DNA of 10,528 nt from Anaerohabitans sp036788095 (GTDB taxonomy: Bacteria; Zhuqueibacterota; Zhuqueibacteria; Residuimicrobiales; Residuimicrobiaceae): contig DAIQOA010000154.1 in assembly GCA_036788095.1 (NCBI GenBank), positions 1-10,528 on the forward strand, read 5' to 3'. Below the pieces are notes generated by a model, which saw only the letters and a program-made list of their open reading frames with translations, did not search any database and was not told the origin of the DNA. Each line of letters starts with the position of its first letter. The first letter of the stretch is position 1. Position numbers and translations under genes: made by a program. This document shows positions 7,978 to 10,528 of this stretch, one piece after another.

Positions 7978-8292
7978 ATCTTCGGATAGACTTTCTGGTT
8001 GCATGCATAGGACTGCAAGGACTTTTTCAGTTTGCCAGTGTACGGGCCTGCTGCCTGCTCTCATGCGCACGCAGGAACCCCGGCCAACAACGGAGTGTAT
8101 CGGCTGACATTGCAAAAGGGGGGAGGCTTCTATCGCTCGGCTGACACGGACAAGTACAGCAAGTGCAATTTTTCTAGTCGATGTACCGGTATGGTGAATG
8201 TGAGCCGGTCGATCCTTGTGGCTATTCGGTTCGCGCCTGCCAAAGCTTCATAAGCGTGGAAAAATTTACGAGCAAGCGCAATAAATGTAGTT
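7978..8292. other. Gene-free intergenic stretch
   Basis: About 315 bases between the divergent promoter regions with no reading frame that has both a plausible ribosome binding site and recognisable protein features; small open frames of 65-73 codons overlap each other in different frames. The only structure seen is a 10-base direct repeat, TCGGCTGACA, at 8100-8109 and 8137-8146. The base composition changes from AT-rich at the left end to GC-richer from about 8040, so this could be decayed coding DNA, but no family is recognisable on either strand. Confidence 0.5.
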
Positions 8293-8321
8293 TTGAATCC
8301 CGCGGTTCATTACATTATAAA
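8293..8321 (+). promoter_or_regulatory. Sigma70-type promoter for the EEP-fold lipoprotein gene
   Basis: TTGAAT (8293-8298) and TATAAA (8316-8321) are separated by exactly 17 bases, the best promoter match in the window (4 and 5 of 6). Transcription would begin near 8328, giving a leader of about 190 bases before the chosen ATG at 8517. Confidence 0.5.
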
Positions 8322-8461
8322 GAGATGATCCATTAGCGGAGAGTGCCGCATTCGATGGATGATCCTGTTGACATCGAGATTTCCACGAGCAAAACGAATC
8401 CTCGCGCTGGCCGCCGAACTCCCTGGTTCGGAGCAGGCTGTGGCGCCCGTGTCATTCTTAC

Positions 8462-8483
8462 CGCCGCTGCGGCGACGATCGCC
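8462..8483 (+). other. Paired GC-rich hairpins in the lipoprotein mRNA leader
   Basis: Two short perfect stem-loops overlap here: CGCCG-CTG-CGGCG (8462-8474) and GGCGA-CGA-TCGCC (8471-8483). They share bases 8471-8474, so they cannot both form. They lie about 35-55 bases before the start codon. No known riboswitch class is recognised; they may only reflect GC-rich composition. Confidence 0.25.
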
Positions 8484-8516
8484 CTGTCGGAGATCGCCGC
8501 AAGGATGGAGGAAACC

Positions 8517-9425
8517 ATGTCGATGCTAAAAAAAGCCACACTGTCGAGCGCTCTTGTTCCGCTGCTCATCCTGTCCGGTTGCCATTCGGTGCACAAAACG
8601 GATATGAAGGTCATGACCTTCAATATCCTCTACAACAGCCACAAGGTTTTTTCCGGCGATACCTCGTGGGAGGTCCGCCGGCCTCTGCTCATCACCTGTC
8701 TCAAGGCGTATGCCCCGGACCTGCTCGGCACTCAGGAGTCATTTGAATTTCAAACCGACGCCATCCTGGACGCTTTTCCAAGCTGGCGGGTCTTCGGTAA
8801 AGGCCGCTACCATCAGGTGCTAGCTGTTTCACCCCGCCGGCCCTATGAGGATTTGGGCGGCGAATCCTGCCGCGTTCTCTATGATCAATCCAAATATATC
8901 CTTCTCGATCATGGAACTTTCTGGCACAGCGATCTTCCCGACAGCGCCGGCAGCCGCACCTGGGGCAATGAATTGCCCCGGGTCGTCACCTGGGGGAAAT
9001 TTCAGATCAGAGACGGCGGTAAAAAATTCGTCGTGATGAACACCCATTTTCATTGGGATCAGCCCTATGTTCAGAACACCGCCCATCTCATCATGCGCAA
9101 GTGGCGCGAGATCAGCCAGGGACTGCCGACTATCCTGATGGGTGATTTTAATCTGGCGCCGGACAGCCCGGCGCATGAGCTGTTCTGCGGCCGGAGCGGC
9201 CCTAAGGAACTGGCCGGCGAGTTTCGCGACTGCTGGCAAGTTCTGAACAAGCCGGAAACGGGCGCCGGCACGGGCCACGCCTTTACCGGCAAGGGCGTCA
9301 CTCGCATCGACTGGATCCTGGTGACGGAAGAGTTCACGGTCAAATCCATCGAGATCCTTTATGACAATGCCAATGGAATTTACCCGAGCGACCATTTTCC
9401 GGTTCTGGCTGGGCTGGCGCTGTAA
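8517..9425 (+). CDS. Lipoprotein of the endonuclease/exonuclease/phosphatase (EEP, DNase I-like) superfamily
   Basis: Predicted lipoprotein of 302 residues. The open frame reaches back to a GTG at 8343, but ATG 8517 is chosen because GGAGG lies 5 bases upstream and it places a short signal peptide before the lipobox Leu19-Ser20-Gly21-Cys22. The EEP metal-dependent phosphoesterase motifs are all present in order: Asn36 (TFNIL), Glu74 (GTQES), His177 (MNTHFHWD), Asp210 and Asn212 (MGDFNLAPDSP), Asp265-Trp266 (RIDWILV), and Asp292-His293 (PSDHFPVLAG). Members cleave phosphodiester or phosphomonoester bonds in nucleic acids, lipids or sugars; secreted or lipid-anchored versions are common in glycan-utilisation gene clusters, where their substrate is not settled. 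The length is usual for the family. It has its own promoter candidate at 8293-8321. A truncated toxin gene begins 58 bases after the stop, so higA may be transcribed by read-through. Confidence 0.93.
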   Translation: MSMLKKATLSSALVPLLILSGCHSVHKTDMKVMTFNILYNSHKVFSGDTSWEVRRPLLITCLKAYAPDLLGTQESFEFQTDAILDAFPSWRVFGKGRYHQVLAVSPRRPYEDLGGESCRVLYDQSKYILLDHGTFWHSDLPDSAGSRTWGNELPRVVTWGKFQIRDGGKKFVVMNTHFHWDQPYVQNTAHLIMRKWREISQGLPTILMGDFNLAPDSPAHELFCGRSGPKELAGEFRDCWQVLNKPETGAGTGHAFTGKGVTRIDWILVTEEFTVKSIEILYDNANGIYPSDHFPVLAGLAL

Positions 9426-9483
9426 GGGGCGAGGGGGTATTTTTCCAAAGAGGCCGCTCACTGAATGGTTGGGCATATCAAGG

Positions 9484-9666
9484 ATGCTCGATGCGGCTCC
9501 GGATCTAAGTTCATTACGAGTACCTCCAGGTAATCGCTTTGAACCTCTCAAAGGAAACCGCTTTGGCCACTATAGCATTCGAATAAACGATCAATGGCGA
9601 ATCTGTTTTAAATGGTCAGATAATAACGCGTATGACGTTAGAATGTCTGATTATCACCAGGAGTAG
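9484..9666 (+). pseudogene. higB: N-terminally truncated HigB/RelE-family toxin
   Basis: The C-terminal two-thirds of a HigB-type mRNA interferase: from RMLDAAPDLSSLRVPPGNR onward the sequence follows the family closely, through FEPLKGNRFGHYSIRIND, QWRICFKW and the closing DVRMSDYH. Functional family members are about 90-95 residues; the first 30 or so (normally the IKSF...T-x-x-F start and first helix) are absent. The frame continues upstream of 9484 but there it only crosses 58 bases of spacer and then the end of the EEP gene out of frame, with no homology. The ATG at 9484 has AAGG touching it, a poor spacing; a TTG at 9469 is another weak option. The residues usually implicated in RNA cleavage (Lys/Arg cluster, final Tyr-His) remain. 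The product, if made, would be about 60 residues and probably inactive or unstable. The stop overlaps the antitoxin's ribosome binding site. Confidence 0.75.
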
Positions 9667-9672
9667 TCCACT

Positions 9673-9978
9673 ATGAATAAAAAAATCCCACCAATACATC
9701 CAGGTGAAATTCTCAAAGAGAAGTTTCTCGACCCATTTGAAATATCCCAGTACCGTCTCGCAAAAGATATCAATGTACCTCCTCGGCGGATAAATGAAAT
9801 AGTACATGGTACACGTGCTATTACCGCAGACACCGCGTTGAGACTTGGGCGGTTTTTTGGCGTAGCGCCGCTCTTCTGGATTAATCTGCAAGCTCATTAT
9901 GATTTGGAGATGGAAAAAGACAGAATTGGCGATTTGCTCGAAAAGAATGTTAAAATATATTCCGAATCCATAGTATAA
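9673..9978 (+). CDS. higA: HigA-family antitoxin (XRE-type helix-turn-helix)
   Basis: DNA-binding antitoxin of 101 residues that in intact modules neutralises HigB and represses the operon. It starts with the family hallmark PPIHPGEILKEKFLDP, followed by the helix-turn-helix region at about 20-75 (SQYRLAKDINVPPRRINEIV, then GTRAITADTALRLGRFFG) and the usual tail APLFWINLQAHYDLE. Length is normal and the frame is intact. AGGAG at 9660-9664 lies 8 bases before the ATG and overlaps the truncated toxin's stop; the gap between the two genes is 6 bases, the standard toxin-first arrangement. The normal promoter/operator ahead of higB is missing with the toxin's 5' end, so expression probably depends on transcription from the EEP gene. 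The sequence is clearly AT-richer than its neighbours, pointing to horizontal acquisition. Confidence 0.94.
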   Translation: MNKKIPPIHPGEILKEKFLDPFEISQYRLAKDINVPPRRINEIVHGTRAITADTALRLGRFFGVAPLFWINLQAHYDLEMEKDRIGDLLEKNVKIYSESIV

Positions 9979-9983
9979 ACAGC

Positions 9984-10028
9984 GCCCAACCCCGGTTGCA
10001 CCGGATGCAGGGCATCCTGCGGTGGTTG
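9984..10028. repeat. Imperfect long hairpin after higA (terminator-like or cassette-site-like)
   Basis: CAAC (9987-9990), CACCG (9999-10003) and GATGC (10004-10008) pair with GCATC (10012-10016), CGGTG (10020-10024) and GTTG (10025-10028), leaving a 3-base loop and asymmetric bulges of 8 and 3 bases. The left end reads GCCCAAC, matching the R-Y-Y-Y-A-A-C end of integron attC sites; the right end GTTGAAG deviates from the required GTT-R-R-R-Y at the last base. A T-run at 10034-10038 follows within 6-10 bases, so it could equally be a weak intrinsic terminator. An alternative small hairpin CCGGT-TGC-ACCGG (9992-10004) competes with it. Confidence 0.4.
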
Positions 10029-10103
10029 AAGCGTTTTTCGGCGTTCAAGCTAAATAAATTTCGCGGTTCCTATCATGCCTGCCCTGCACCGGTGAGTCGT
10101 GGT

Positions 10104-10178
10104 CGTCATGCCAAGTCTCACTTTTGTCTGCAAGATAGCCGAAGAGCAACCCCGGCGCCGTGATCGGCCGGAATGACG
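10104..10178. repeat. Candidate dispersed intergenic repeat with near-matching inverted ends
   Basis: CGTCATGCC at 10104-10112 and GGAATGACG at 10170-10178 are inverted to each other at 8 of 9 positions and bound a 75-base element. A second copy of TCATGCC occurs at 10073-10079. Ends of the form GTCATxCC...GGxATGAC are typical of small dispersed intergenic repeats in several environmental bacterial groups. No reading frame or RNA gene is recognised inside. Only one element is in view, so repetition is unproven. Confidence 0.3.
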
Positions 10179-10216
10179 GATTAAGCAACTCCTTACATGA
10201 TAAACGGAGTCCATCG

Positions 10217-10528
10217 ATGAAAAAAGTCGCGTTCTGGCTGCTGTTCGCCGTTGGCGCCCTGCATGCTGCTGAACCAACCGTTCTTTTGCCCGCATCCGAT
10301 CGCCAAAAGATCAACATTGATTTCGACTGGAAATACATCAACCGGGATTTCCCTCATGAGGAGGAGACCCACCAGGTCAACCAGCTGCCCTGGCAGACGG
10401 TGAACCTGCCCCATGACGCCTCCATCACCGGCGCTTTTGACCGGGAGAATAACACCACCCAGGGATTTCTGCCCATGGAGATCGGCTGGTACAGCAAAGG
10501 GCTGTTCTTTCCTGAATCTTTTGAGAAC
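10217..10528 (+). CDS. Glycoside hydrolase family 2 protein, N-terminal part (beta-galactosidase-like), cut by window edge
   Basis: The frame from ATG 10217 is open to the last base (104 codons) and continues beyond the window. GGAG (10206-10209) lies 7 bases upstream. Residues 1-18 are a signal peptide (KK, then a hydrophobic core, Leu-His-Ala-Ala before Glu-Pro), so the enzyme is exported. What follows is the start of the GH2 sugar-binding (jelly-roll) domain: FDWKYI near 36-41, WQTVNLPHDASITG at 59-72, and QGFLPMEIGWYSKGLFFPES at 82-101, which matches the family pattern W-x-x-V-x-L-P-H-D...G-x-x-x-x-G-W-Y-x-K. The usual Trp after HD is Ala here. GH2 covers beta-galactosidases, beta-mannosidases, beta-glucuronidases and others; the specificity depends on the catalytic domain outside the window. 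An extracytoplasmic beta-glycosidase fits with the nearby GH31 and nagB genes. Confidence 0.9.
   Translation, partial: MKKVAFWLLFAVGALHAAEPTVLLPASDRQKINIDFDWKYINRDFPHEEETHQVNQLPWQTVNLPHDASITGAFDRENNTTQGFLPMEIGWYSKGLFFPESFEN

Noticed and set aside
8032..8253. 73-codon plus-strand open frame in the intergenic stretch
   Set aside because: No ribosome binding site, overlaps another open frame of similar size, and its protein resembles no known family.
1..10528. CRISPR array, tRNA or rRNA genes, complete insertion sequence
   Set aside because: No regularly spaced repeats, no tRNA- or rRNA-like segments, and no transposase motifs were seen on either strand.

Overview
The window (10,528 bases) looks like a chromosomal segment from a free-living or gut/sediment-type heterotrophic bacterium that degrades complex glycans. 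The coding sequence is moderately GC-rich, ribosome binding sites are GGAG-type, and secreted or lipoprotein carbohydrate/peptide-degrading enzymes dominate. The mixture (GH31, NagB, PA/PDZ-type M28 peptidase, lipoprotein EEP-fold protein, GH2, plus a DUF4143 ATPase and a HigBA-type module) fits a member of the FCB/KSB1-like environmental bacteria, but the phylum cannot be fixed from this sequence alone.

Layout. Bases 1-1731 (+) hold the 3' part of a GH31 glycosidase gene. Bases 1841-2656 (+) encode glucosamine-6-phosphate deaminase (NagB), followed 26 bases later by a secreted M28 metallopeptidase with an inserted PA-like domain and a C-terminal PDZ domain (2683-4461). A block on the opposite strand follows: a SWIM zinc-finger protein (6528-4573) preceded by an AAA/DUF4143 ATPase (7877-6708). 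A stretch of about 640 bases with no convincing gene lies next (7878-8516). It carries a divergent pair of promoter candidates: one for the ATPase, overlapped by an inverted repeat, and one with 17-base spacing for the next plus-strand gene. Then come an EEP-fold (DNase I-like) lipoprotein (8517-9425), a HigB toxin gene that has lost its N-terminal part (9484-9666), an intact HigA antitoxin (9673-9978), a hairpin- and repeat-rich intergenic region, and the first 104 codons of a secreted GH2 glycosidase that runs off the right edge.

How the genes fit together. The plus-strand genes read as a nutrient-acquisition neighbourhood: glycosidases outside the cytoplasm (GH2, perhaps GH31) and a peptidase release sugars, amino sugars and peptides from glycoconjugates, and NagB feeds amino-sugar phosphate into glycolysis. 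The EEP lipoprotein is of a kind often found near such genes but its substrate is unknown. The minus-strand SWIM/ATPase block and the AT-richer higBA remnant look like accessory insertions in this background. I did not find a clearly new multi-gene system. The best leads are the decapitated toxin beside an intact antitoxin, the cassette-site-like hairpin after it, and the SWIM plus nuclease-like ATPase pair.
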